The notes beneath the pieces were generated by a model. It worked only from the letters and a program-made list of their open reading frames with translations, did not search any database and had not been told where the DNA came from. Shown piece by piece: positions 8,944-17,960 of a stretch of DNA of 64,000 bases. Source of the stretch: Fragilaria crotonensis. Its lineage: Eukaryota; Bacillariophyta; Fragilariophyceae; Fragilariales; Fragilariaceae. Both the position numbers and the translations under genes were made by a program. The stretch spans positions 124,001 to 188,000 of the forward strand of contig JAKSYS010000019.1 in the NCBI GenBank assembly GCA_022925895.1, given 5' to 3'. Positions within the stretch are counted from its first letter, which is position 1. Every line of letters starts with the position of its first letter.

Positions 8944-10683
8944 ATGGTGGTCCACATCGAGAGCAATACTCGTCGAGACCCAGACGTCGTTCGGAAACTG
9001 CCTGGAGCATTTAGCACCCTTGCTGCATTCGATATGGCTAGTCGAACTGCCGCTCTCAGTCGCTACTTGGCGGCATTGGACTCGCCCCCAGCTGCACCTG
9101 GTAATGCCTCGGCCCCGACGGCCCCTGATTTGACATCACGAATTTCTGTCTCATCATCCCAGGATCATAATGAATTCGAAACATCATTTTCAAGCAATAC
9201 TACTGATCTTTACAATGGCCATAAGGTGGTTGCCATGCCTTCTCTTGGTGGGAAATCGGTGCGAGAGGTGGTCTCCTCCAGGGAACCGCCAGCCCCAACG
9301 GTTGTACGAAGGAGTGTAACGCCCGGCCAACAGCGCAGTCGAAGCGCCGGACGCGCACCTCAGGGCAAGTCGTCACGGGATATTGTGCAAGATGTTTACG
9401 ATCGCATGGGGGTGTCCAGGGAAGACTTGGGGGGCGACGCAGACAAGTTTCAAGTACGATACCGAGCGGCAGCAGCACTCTCCGCAAATGTGGAAATGCC
9501 GACACGAGGACGATCCTTCGATGCCTGCACCGATGGACAACGACGAGCTCGCTCACTTAGTCGAGGTCGATCTGTGACTGGCCGATGGCCTCCAACTCGT
9601 GAGCAAGATGAACGAGAACAGAGAGGGACTCGAGAGAGTGCGCCAGAACGAACAACTACCTCTATGTCGATGGATACAAGGGTCGACAATGCTCCAACCA
9701 CCAGGCATCAAGTCGTACAGCAGCAGGCTAAGCAGTCACTTGTCGCTGCTGTTGACGACGCAAATCGAATTAATCGAGCATCGTCTTCCACCGCTGCCTC
9801 GAATCCGCCGTCGAAGAAACCTTCAACGACGAGAAAGGCGCCAGAGCCCTTGTCAACACAGCCCAGTGACGATCAAGGTGAAGATCCCACAGGGCCTGGC
9901 GTGCCTGATGGAATCTCTAGTCTCTCAGTGAAAGATCGTGTCACTGCACTGACAGGAGGCAAGTCGAATCGCAATTTTCCAAAGAGATCAATCCCTGTCC
10001 AGTACGCCAAACGCCCGCCCCCGCCAAAGATCGATATATATGAAGAGATCCGCAAGAACAAGGAAGAAGATACAACTGCCCCGCTTCCGGCCCCCGAGCC
10101 CAGCAACATTCCGCCATCACCCGCGGCTGCTGCAGCAGCGGATGCTGCTGCCGAATTGGTTCGAAAGAATCAGTACGGACGATTACACAATAACGCTCGA
10201 CATGGCAGCAGCAGCAATGGCACCAAAAAGATGGATTCGTTTCAAACACCCAATTCCAACAAGCCGCCCATTGAAATTTCGGGGACCGACGACATGGGAG
10301 GATTGGCTGACTCTGGCTCAGTTGCTCTCTCTTCAGTTTCGGCTGATGAATATATGGACCGTTCTCCTGTAAGTCTCCCCTCCAAGAAAGAGCCCGTTAG
10401 TCGTCGGTGGAATGGCGTTGCTAGCACGCATAGAGCGGTGATTCAGTCCCCTGGATCCGTCAAATCTACGTACTCGTTGAATGCCGATCAAATTGATCGC
10501 TTGGTGGAAGAGCGTATGCAGACTCACATCGCCGACCTTGAATCAAAGATGGGAGCGCAGATGATGCGGCTCGAAAGTTACCTGGAGGAACGAATGCAAA
10601 CTCGAATGGACCAGCTGGAGGTGAAAATTGACAAGATTGGGGCAATGTTAACTAACATTTTGTCACATCGACGGGAACTCTAA
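8944..10683 (+). CDS. Orphan Arg/Ser-rich protein with a C-terminal coiled coil
   Basis: Single exon, 579 residues from the ATG at 8944. I do not recognise a family. Residues 100-220 carry RS/SR clusters (QRSRSAGR, RARSLSRGRSVTGR). The middle is Ala/Pro/Ser-rich and predicted disordered. The last 70 residues form a clear coiled coil with repeated EERMQT motifs and heptad leucines (from about 510: IDRLVEERMQTHIADLESKM). Such a layout suits a cytoskeletal or nuclear scaffold that oligomerises through its C-terminus. It converges on DMAP1, with stops 127 bp apart. Function unknown. Confidence 0.8.
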   Translation: MVVHIESNTRRDPDVVRKLPGAFSTLAAFDMASRTAALSRYLAALDSPPAAPGNASAPTAPDLTSRISVSSSQDHNEFETSFSSNTTDLYNGHKVVAMPSLGGKSVREVVSSREPPAPTVVRRSVTPGQQRSRSAGRAPQGKSSRDIVQDVYDRMGVSREDLGGDADKFQVRYRAAAALSANVEMPTRGRSFDACTDGQRRARSLSRGRSVTGRWPPTREQDEREQRGTRESAPERTTTSMSMDTRVDNAPTTRHQVVQQQAKQSLVAAVDDANRINRASSSTAASNPPSKKPSTTRKAPEPLSTQPSDDQGEDPTGPGVPDGISSLSVKDRVTALTGGKSNRNFPKRSIPVQYAKRPPPPKIDIYEEIRKNKEEDTTAPLPAPEPSNIPPSPAAAAAADAAAELVRKNQYGRLHNNARHGSSSNGTKKMDSFQTPNSNKPPIEISGTDDMGGLADSGSVALSSVSADEYMDRSPVSLPSKKEPVSRRWNGVASTHRAVIQSPGSVKSTYSLNADQIDRLVEERMQTHIADLESKMGAQMMRLESYLEERMQTRMDQLEVKIDKIGAMLTNILSHRREL

Positions 10684-10810
10684 GTGCATCGGATATCTAC
10701 GTTTCTCATATTTTACAAAGCGATCATGGCGAACTTTTGGATGGGGAAAAACAGAACTGAACCAAGAGGCCGCGGCCATTCCTAGACTTACGACGCACAT
10801 TTCTGAACTA

Positions 10811-12469
10811 TTATGCTTTTCTAGCTCGTTTCTTGGCGGAAGCTTTCTCTTCAGCACTTTCTGGTTTTGCGATTGGCACCTGAACAAGGGGGGCTGCGGC
10901 AGGAATGTCTCCTGGCGTTGTAGGAACAATAGTAGCCACTGCTGCAGCAGAAGATGGCGCTGCAGCAATCGCCGGGGTAACGGCAGTTGCAGGAACAACT
11001 GCTGTTGCAGCAGGTGCCGTCGGCTTCGTCTCTGCTTTGCTCTTACGCTTCTTGGAAGCAGCTGGCTTTTTTAACGTTTTCTCGCCGGAATCCACCTTCT
11101 GGGATGCCTTTGGCGCTGCTGCAACCTTACCGGCAACCACAGGATTTGTTCTGGGCTTTGGCTTTTGTTGCTTATTAGCTCGGGCGACCGGCGGAGGAGC
11201 AGGGGCTGGTGCAGGCGTGATGCCCATGAGGGCCTCTTCGTCCATCGCATGACCACTGCCTCCAAGCGTGGCCAATCGTAAACGTTTGGAATGCAACTGC
11301 CCCTCCTTCTGAAGCAGAACCTTTTGCAATGTCAACAGCGTCAACACATCCTTCCGGACAGAGTCGTACACATCACAGATACGTTTGGTGGGCACTAATA
11401 GTCGCTTGGCAATCTTGAGCTCCTCAAGCACCGTTTCCATACGCTTCAATGTTGTTTTGTTGATGCCGAGAGGACCACCTGTTGCCGGTGGAGCCAGACG
11501 ACCTGATTGCAGATAAGGGGTTTCTGCCATGGGCGTAGGCGCTGTCGATGAGAATGCTTTGTCGAGAAGAGCTACACCCTCTACACTTGTGGGCATCGGC
11601 ATCGGTGAGACCGGCCGACTTTGGTGTTGCGATCCTTGTTGCGGTCCTACCAATATGTGACCACCCGATTTCTTTAACTTTCGAAGTTGTTGTTCAATCA
11701 TCTTGAGTTCCTTTCTTAATGCCACCTCTTCCTCCTCCTCCGCTTTGGTGCGATTCCAAATTTGTTCCAAATATGCTCGTCGTTCTCGTTCCTTCGCCAG
11801 GTCAAATACCATTTTGTTTGAGGTTCCAGTCCCAGTATTTGGTATGAAAGGTTGATGCTGGGGTTCAGCAGTTGCAATCGCCCGTGCAGCAGCTGTCTCC
11901 AACAAATGTGGCTCCGAGGTATCGGCATTGGGGACGGACAACAGTGCCGATACTTCTGCAGCTGCCTCCTTGGTAATGCGCGCTTGTGACAGAGTCGCAG
12001 CGACGGAGTAATAGCGATGTTGCAAGTCCTCGATCTTTCGATGGTTGGCACCTTCCGTGAAGGTGCCGCACCACCGATCGTAAATGACAGCCCATCGCAG
12101 TTCAAAGATTCGCGCCATATCCATAAGTTTGTCAGTATCGCTCTTGGTCCATGTATCATCGTGGAGGTATTTTTGATACTCATCGTCGGTGTATTGTACC
12201 GGGTCCAAGTGAATGTCAAATCGAGCGTACGGATAATCCAGATACTCGACTCCCGCCCGCACCCAATGTCGAAACTCATGTTTATCATTCCGAGCCGATG
12301 TGGTAAAGGGTGCCCATTCCCATTTCCGACACTTTTTGTCGGAGGCAATCATCTTGGCGCCGACTTTGACGACAAACGTTGGCACCATGGGTGGAAGAAT
12401 CGCCGATGTCGCATCATCTGTGCCCGCAACTAACTTCATAACGTCTCGGTTCATTCCTCCCATTTTCAT
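10811..12469 (-). CDS. DMAP1/SWC4: DMAP1/SWC4 chromatin subunit, SANT domain
   Basis: Single exon, 552 residues. DMAP1/SWC4 is a shared subunit of the NuA4/TIP60 acetyltransferase and SWR1 H2A.Z-exchange complexes. The N-terminal signature KWEWAPFTTSARNDKHEFRHW (from about 49) is followed by a SANT/Myb-like domain (about 104-160, with DTWTKSDTDKL and FELRWAVIYDRW). The central part is a charged helix (KERERRAYLEQIW, KAEEEEEVALRKELK). A conserved C-terminal DMAP1 segment contains VRKDVLTLLTLQKVLLQKE (about 370-388). The last about 120 residues are Ala/Pro/Lys-rich, low complexity and probably a basic nuclear tail. The gene is divergent from the nuclease gene 418 bp away. Confidence 0.92.
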   Translation of the reverse strand: MKMGGMNRDVMKLVAGTDDATSAILPPMVPTFVVKVGAKMIASDKKCRKWEWAPFTTSARNDKHEFRHWVRAGVEYLDYPYARFDIHLDPVQYTDDEYQKYLHDDTWTKSDTDKLMDMARIFELRWAVIYDRWCGTFTEGANHRKIEDLQHRYYSVAATLSQARITKEAAAEVSALLSVPNADTSEPHLLETAAARAIATAEPQHQPFIPNTGTGTSNKMVFDLAKERERRAYLEQIWNRTKAEEEEEVALRKELKMIEQQLRKLKKSGGHILVGPQQGSQHQSRPVSPMPMPTSVEGVALLDKAFSSTAPTPMAETPYLQSGRLAPPATGGPLGINKTTLKRMETVLEELKIAKRLLVPTKRICDVYDSVRKDVLTLLTLQKVLLQKEGQLHSKRLRLATLGGSGHAMDEEALMGITPAPAPAPPPVARANKQQKPKPRTNPVVAGKVAAAPKASQKVDSGEKTLKKPAASKKRKSKAETKPTAPAATAVVPATAVTPAIAAAPSSAAAVATIVPTTPGDIPAAAPLVQVPIAKPESAEEKASAKKRARKA

Positions 12470-12887
12470 GGCTCGGGACGGATGATGACTTGACGGGAGA
12501 GGAGGCGGAGGAGCTGGAGCGACTCCTTCGGTGTTGCGACCGCCGTCATGGTGGATGAGATTTGAAGTTGGATTGCGTTTCTGGCAATTCCGTCACAGAG
12601 CAAGTACAAGTACAACCACAAGTATCGTTGCGTATGCTATATGCTATATATCATATTTTTGGATTATTCGCGATTCCTCTAGTACAGTACTTGTACCAAA
12701 TACGAGTACTGTAGTACGACTAAACACGTTGCACACTTATCGTTCGGCGGAGTGACTCACATCACATCTCGAAGTGCAGTACACAGTGTCCTTCGACCAA
12801 CACCATGACGCCGATCTCATACTGTCATCTTTATGCAAACTTGGATGAACTCAAGGCACGCAGAAGGCAGTCAATACAATCAACTCA
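12470..12887. other. Divergent promoter region DMAP1 / nuclease
   Basis: A 418-bp spacer between two divergently transcribed genes. It contains TATATATC near 12642 and several GTAC words (12600-12720, e.g. AAGTACAAGTACAACC). Nothing coding is seen. Confidence 0.5.
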
Positions 12888-14381
12888 ATGCATAAAGTGA
12901 TCCTCCTCTTTGCCATGGTAGACTTGTCCGCTTATGCTTTTGCTCCTCCAGCACAACCAGGACGACTTGCGAAATCATCACAGTCCTCCAATGATAGCAA
13001 TTGGCTCCTCGTCCCGTCCAATGTGTACGTTGAGCTCAAAGCCACGTCAAGAAAAATGTCGAATGCGCATGAGATAACATTTGATAAGGATGCTGATTTA
13101 CCAATCGAAGCAACACCGGTTCCAGTTCCAACGGCCTCGTCGAGCATGAGCAATCGAAAGAAGCAATCAAACCGTCGACACGAACAACTACCTCGTTTCG
13201 GAAATCTTCCCGATATTTATTGGAGAGCGATATCTATGGATCACTTACGAATGCATCCAAAATTCGATGCTCTACCAGCGCATGTCGGTAAACTTGACTG
13301 CCTCGAAGACGTTCGCAACTTCCGACAAGATTCTTGGCAGTGGGATGCCTTGCATGCCGGACGTTGTACCACCTCCCAGGCATCGGCAGCGCTCGGTTTC
13401 TTGGAACCCGAGGCGGCGGCTGTTTTGCAGATACCCAAATCGTGGCAACGTGGAGGTGTTGGTGCCTACCATCGGATGCGCGAGGGTGCTCTCAGGACCC
13501 TGAACGACATGCAAGAGGCGTTCCTTGTCGACGAGAGTCGCAACTATGCTACCGATCTGGCTAGTGGATCTGGCAAGATCTGGACTGAACCACCCTCCTC
13601 CCACTTTCCATTTGCTGCTCAATGTCTTGTTCGTACAACTCCCGAAGAAAGACGGCAGCGACGAGCGCGATTTGCGACCGCCAGTTGTAGCGTCACATCC
13701 ATCAAAATGATGTGGGGTTCGGCACAAGAAGCTACCTCACTGCTGACGGCACTCAACTACTTTTATCAATCTGATCCAGGCGTGCGACTCGAAGAAGTTG
13801 GCATGTGCGGAGCTGGTTTGGCAGAAAATAACACTTTTCTATTGGGTGCCTCTCCCGATGCCCTTCTCCGCCACTCGAACGGGACAAGGGAAGTCCTCGA
13901 AGTCAAGAATCATTGCCCCTTTTTCTCTACCAACAGGCGCGGGGCCAAGAAGTCGCCAATGACTGACAAGAACTTTGCTATCAAATCCTTTGCTTTTTCT
14001 GAACCCTACCTTCAGCCAATGTACGTACCCCAACTCATGATGGAGATGCTGTGCACCGACTGCCAATCGGCTGTTATGGTGCGCCAGACTGCCACAACCG
14101 GCGCCTTGATTATTCGACTACACCGGAATGACGATTGGATCAAGGAGATGCTGTATTGGCTGCACCAATTTCACACGCAATTTGTGGAACCGGGCCATTC
14201 TCCACCTGCCAATTTCTTTTGGAACGAACCAAACGCGACGACTACTCAGCGCTACCGTGCCTTTGTTAGACACACGTATGAACTGGCCGGTTCAGTACAA
14301 GTACTGGCCCATGTGGAGCACAAGGACATTCAGAGGATATCTGGGACTTCCCCGAACACAATGTCCTTGTTTATGGATTGA
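12888..14381 (+). CDS. PD-(D/E)XK nuclease, YqaJ/lambda-exonuclease-like, plastid-targeted
   Basis: Single exon, 497 residues. The N-terminus is a signal peptide ending AYA|FAPP, which matches the ASAFAP-type junction that sends proteins into diatom plastids. A linker follows to about residue 110. The nuclease core carries the YqaJ/alkaline-exonuclease motifs: a helix Glu (GSAQEATSLL, Glu281), Asp324 in GASPDALL, Glu338 and Lys340 in EVLEVKNHCPF, and Gln382 in YVPQLMMEM. These are the metal-binding and catalytic positions of the family, known for 5'-3' resection in phage-type recombination. I infer a role in plastid DNA recombination or turnover. Substrate polarity is unknown. Confidence 0.82.
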   Translation: MHKVILLFAMVDLSAYAFAPPAQPGRLAKSSQSSNDSNWLLVPSNVYVELKATSRKMSNAHEITFDKDADLPIEATPVPVPTASSSMSNRKKQSNRRHEQLPRFGNLPDIYWRAISMDHLRMHPKFDALPAHVGKLDCLEDVRNFRQDSWQWDALHAGRCTTSQASAALGFLEPEAAAVLQIPKSWQRGGVGAYHRMREGALRTLNDMQEAFLVDESRNYATDLASGSGKIWTEPPSSHFPFAAQCLVRTTPEERRQRRARFATASCSVTSIKMMWGSAQEATSLLTALNYFYQSDPGVRLEEVGMCGAGLAENNTFLLGASPDALLRHSNGTREVLEVKNHCPFFSTNRRGAKKSPMTDKNFAIKSFAFSEPYLQPMYVPQLMMEMLCTDCQSAVMVRQTATTGALIIRLHRNDDWIKEMLYWLHQFHTQFVEPGHSPPANFFWNEPNATTTQRYRAFVRHTYELAGSVQVLAHVEHKDIQRISGTSPNTMSLFMD

Positions 14382-15245
14382 ATGCCGACATGGGGTTTGT
14401 GGGGAAGTTATAGGAACGATGCCAGGATCACTCCTCCCACCGACTGCTCTAAGTGATGCTCTATCCCGGACGGCGTTCCAGGTTCTCTGGAGTACATAAC
14501 AATCTCTTCCTAGAGTATGCTTGGTGTGCTAGGGTGGACGTCGTTATAACTTTACTCCGTAATGTGCGGTTTGCGGTTCCGGGAGTCATGATGTGCTATG
14601 CCCTATGCCCTAATCGATCTATGCATCTCTAGTACAGTAGTGGATTATACCATACACACCATACACCATACTCGCATTACTGTCGTACACTATACACCAT
14701 AACAACACTTAGAGTCAGATATGAAAGTTTCACTGACTGTCAACGCATGGTACGGTGTACTGGAGTACTTGTACTTGTACAATAGCACACAAGCGCCCTG
14801 CTTATGTCATAGTTGTACTTGCAGCTTTCCTATTCATGTTTCATGTATCGTACTGTACGATACTGGAGTAGAGAGTGAAGTTGTTCCGTGTCTGCCCTTA
14901 TGCGTCGTACAGTATATATCATCATCAATCATTTAATCATCATATCATACATCATCAATCATCAATCATCATAGATCATAGATCATAGATCATAGGTCAT
15001 GGAGTCATGGTCTATTCGGTACAGGTACCGGTACGTTGCAATAAGTATTGTATTCTACCGTAGTGGGAGGATACTGCAGTTGTGCCAGTCGGAATGACTC
15101 CATCACATGTCCATACGGAGAGGTCACCACGTCACCACCGACGAAATGGAGAAGAGAACTCCTTGTCAAATTTCAAAAAAGGGGTGTCGGTTTGTATCCC
15201 CTTGTTTCGCATTATATTGTGTTTCATTGTTACTCATTCCAAATC
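14382..15245. other. Intergenic region with GTAC words and simple repeats
   Basis: About 860 bp with no supported gene. It holds CATACACCATAC-type repeats (14648-14700), GTAC words (14730-14780, 14845-14870, 15015-15060) and an ATCAT-type simple repeat listed separately. Confidence 0.5.
14923..15010. repeat. ATCATC/ATAGATC simple repeat
   Basis: Degenerate short tandem array: copies of ATCATCA, then four copies of the 8-bp unit ATAGATC(A), ending GGTCATGGAGTCATGG. Confidence 0.7.
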
Positions 15246-16149
15246 ATGGCTAGCAAGAACGAAGAAGTCAAGTCATCCAAGGAAAATGCACGTCGCCCTA
15301 CCAACCGTAATAGCCAGAGATCGAGTTTATTCGGTCGGGCGCGCATGAGTTTTGTCCGGTACGTTGTGTCAGCTCTCCGAATGAGAAGAGGTGGATACGA
15401 CCAACCGTGTTTGACCTAGATTGAAGAAACATTTCTGTGTTCGTGTGGTTTGAATGTCCCATGAGCTCTCACGCGATTGGTATGTTGTCTTCTTTCAATA
15501 ACAGATCTGGAGGAGAACGAGGAGCAACGATTGAAGATCTTCGAGGAACCCAGGGAGCGGACTTTGAAGACAAGGCAAGTGTCAGACGAGTCCAAGCTGG
15601 TTCGAGCGGATGCGGGTGCATGGGAGGAGGTGGATCTGTAAGTGGTTACTTATTCGATGAGATATTCATGTATTCTTCGACACTGACGCTTCAGGGAGCG
15701 TAATTGTACTACGTTACTAACGCACACTCGTACCATCGATTGGGCAGGATTCGAATGTCATCGTCTTGGTGAAGGGACCGTTCTGTTTCGTTTTTGTTAA
15801 TGAAACTGCATCCTCCCCAAAGTATGCCATCAGACTTGCGCATTTGAAGGCTACAATAAAGACCCCCAAAACTGTTGATTTGGAAACCGCATTGGGAGAT
15901 GTTGAATACGAACTGACGTTTGAAACCACTGAGGTTGCGGAATCCTTTGCCAAGACCGCCACCAGCCAGGCAGCTGCAGGCGAAGTGGAAGAGGTTCGCA
16001 AGCGACTGGGTCACGAACACTTGTTGAACAAGCGGTCTTCGGTCAGATATGCCGAATCGGTGGCAGTGAAAAAGGTGCAGGAAGCACCGGATGTTCCAGT
16101 TTCGGCCGAGGACATTTTGAGCAACGTGGCTGCAACTGCTGGTATGTAA
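15246..16149 (+). CDS. Orphan three-exon gene, possible PH-like domain
   Basis: Exons 15246-15358, 15505-15637 and 15748-16149 join through introns 15359-15504 (GTACGT...AACAG) and 15638-15747 (GTAAGT...GGCAG). Phases agree (2, then 0), giving 215 residues. Exon 1 encodes a polar basic start (MASKNEEVKSS, then SSLFGRARMSF). Exon 2 is Gly-rich. Exon 3 has alternating beta-strand-like stretches (VIVLVKGPFCFVF, YAIRLAHLKATI, VEYELTFET) then a helix (VAESFAKTATSQ), reminiscent of a PH or related fold, but I cannot name a family. Other acceptors are possible. Exon 2 is also open in a second, acidic frame. Confidence 0.65.
15359..15504 (+). other. Intron 1 of the orphan gene
   Basis: 146 nt, GTACGT donor, ATAACAG acceptor, phase 2. 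Confidence 0.6.
15638..15747 (+). other. Intron 2 of the orphan gene
   Basis: 110 nt, GTAAGT donor, TGGGCAG acceptor, phase 0. Confidence 0.6.
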
Positions 16150-16415
16150 GAGGATTGCTCGCTTGAATGTCACTACTCCTTGAAAATTGGGGTACGTGTG
16201 TGTGTGCCTATCTACCAGACAATTGTGGTGTATGTTGCGCATGTAGCTTTTGTCGAGGATGGAAGATACTTATAGATATAAACACCTTGTCAAGGGTTTG
16301 AATCACTTATATTAGACGGAAACAACACGTGACGTGTAGGGATTCATGGTTTAATGGGTATTCTTGCAACTTTCACTACGCTCTCAGGATAGGATAAAAT
16401 CTCTTCCACCTACCA

Positions 16416-17120
16416 TTAGACTTCTACCAGATCAGATTTTGGTCGGCCAGCCACACTGACCATATTGATGCAATACCGACGGCCGTGCATATCGGGTAGG
16501 TTGTGTCCCAAATGCGTGCCGTCGATGCTCACGACTTCGCCATTGTCCATGAGTTTCACATTGGGCCAAATCACCTCATCATCACGAAAACTCAGCCATC
16601 CATAGTTCCGACTTTCAGTCAAGAAGTCGTCCAGCGATCGACCATGGGGAGCCTGAAACAGTGCTTTACCTGTGTTGGAATCGTAAAAAGTAATTTCCCC
16701 TAGATCTAACTTGACTTCCGCCAGAAATGCCGTGGTGAGGAAATAACCCGCTGTGAGAAGAAAGAAAAAGATGAGACCACAGCACTTATCTACCTCAAGG
16801 ATACGCAACACCACCCCGCAACCTACCATGTTCTGCAAAATGTCTATGGAACCAGAATTGAACCGTGCGTGTTTTTTTTCATGTTCAAGGGGGGAGTGTG
16901 AAGAATCGCTCAGGAAACAAGAAATCAAGTATCCCAGAATTCAATAATGTCATCGCTCGTACCTATTGTTGTTGCAGATTGGTTCGGCAACCTTGGGATC
17001 GCACCCCCAACGTAGATTTTGTTGAACTCGCCTTGTCACTAACGTCTCCAGATCCTTAGATGATGACATTCTCAATTTTTTATCGTCCGTGGCAGGAGAC
17101 TTGAGTTGTCCATTAACCAT
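16416..17120 (-). CDS. MsrB (SelR)-like protein with a 17-nt microexon
   Basis: Three exons, 17120-16963, 16843-16827 and 16750-16416, give 169 residues. MsrB enzymes reduce methionine-R-sulfoxide. The C-terminal block carries the family phrases GTHLGHNLPD and RYCIN, the latter holding the usual catalytic Cys, plus GWLSFRDDEVIWPNV. The zinc CxxC pairs of classical MsrB are absent, so this is a divergent branch. The middle exon is only 17 nt (acceptor CCATAG, donor GTAGGT) and restores the reading from NNNR into HFAEHAGYFLTT. The ATG at 17120 is the first in frame; a further 5' exon cannot be excluded, since TTTCAG lies just upstream. Confidence 0.75.
16827..16843 (-). other. 17-nt microexon of the MsrB-like gene
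   Basis: Flanked by CCATAG on its 5' side and GTAGGT on its 3' side. It encodes five residues plus split codons. Introns 16844-16962 and 16751-16826 surround it. The phases 2-1 fit both neighbours exactly. Confidence 0.65.
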
Positions 17121-17960
17121 ATTGCTGAAACAGAAAAGGATATGAATTGTGAGGATGATGGGGAGATGCGATGTTGACCATCGCTTAGTGTCGGAACACA
17201 ACAACAACAACACCTCGTTTGATAGTCATCTCCGGACGGGAAGGCGTCTTGAGACGATCACACCGTGACCCGTGAGTCGTACTTAATCACATGTGTATGT
17301 TGAAAACGCGTACAGTACATACGAACCTAACAAGTGCCGGTAAATGATCGGTAAAACATGATTCACAACATGGTTTTAAAAGTTTATTTTAATAATATTC
17401 AAGTGTATATATCATAGATGTAGTGCAGTATTTGCGTTTAATCGAGCACGCAATTCAAGTACGGACGTATGTCATATGTCCAATTGCTTGTTCTATAGTG
17501 AAATGAGTTCCAGGGGTTTTAACGTCTTATCTTCCCGACTCGCTCGTATTCGTTGTACCAAGAACTTGTACACTTCTACAAGGAAGCGCATGATAGATTC
17601 GCCGAAGGAAGAGCGGGACAACTGCCAAGTACTGAAGTAACAATTTGAGGAATCAACTGAAGAAACGTGTAAACGACCAAACGATCGGCATCTGTCGGAC
17701 GTCTGCTACTGTCGGTTGTCCATTGTTCCTTGTGAATGTAAAGTAAAAGTAGACGCAACATCCTTCTCCAACCTATGCTTGCTGGAAAGTTTCATCTTCT
17801 GAGTTCCCCAACGTTTTGCAGTAGAGTCTGACGGAAGCACAGATCTAATTCCTCTCCAGAACAAACTACCAAGGAACACTCTTTTTCATTGCTATCAGAA
17901 CGCGGACCGCACGAACACACGCGCAGTTTTGCTGCTATCGCAAATCGTTCTCTAGCAGGC
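17121..17960. other. Intergenic region between divergent MsrB-like and ABC1-kinase genes
   Basis: About 840 bp, no supported gene. The A/T-rich centre (17370-17425) has TATATATC. The part next to the kinase (17889-17960) is open in the kinase frame but has no ATG before 17961, so it may be 5' UTR. Confidence 0.5.
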
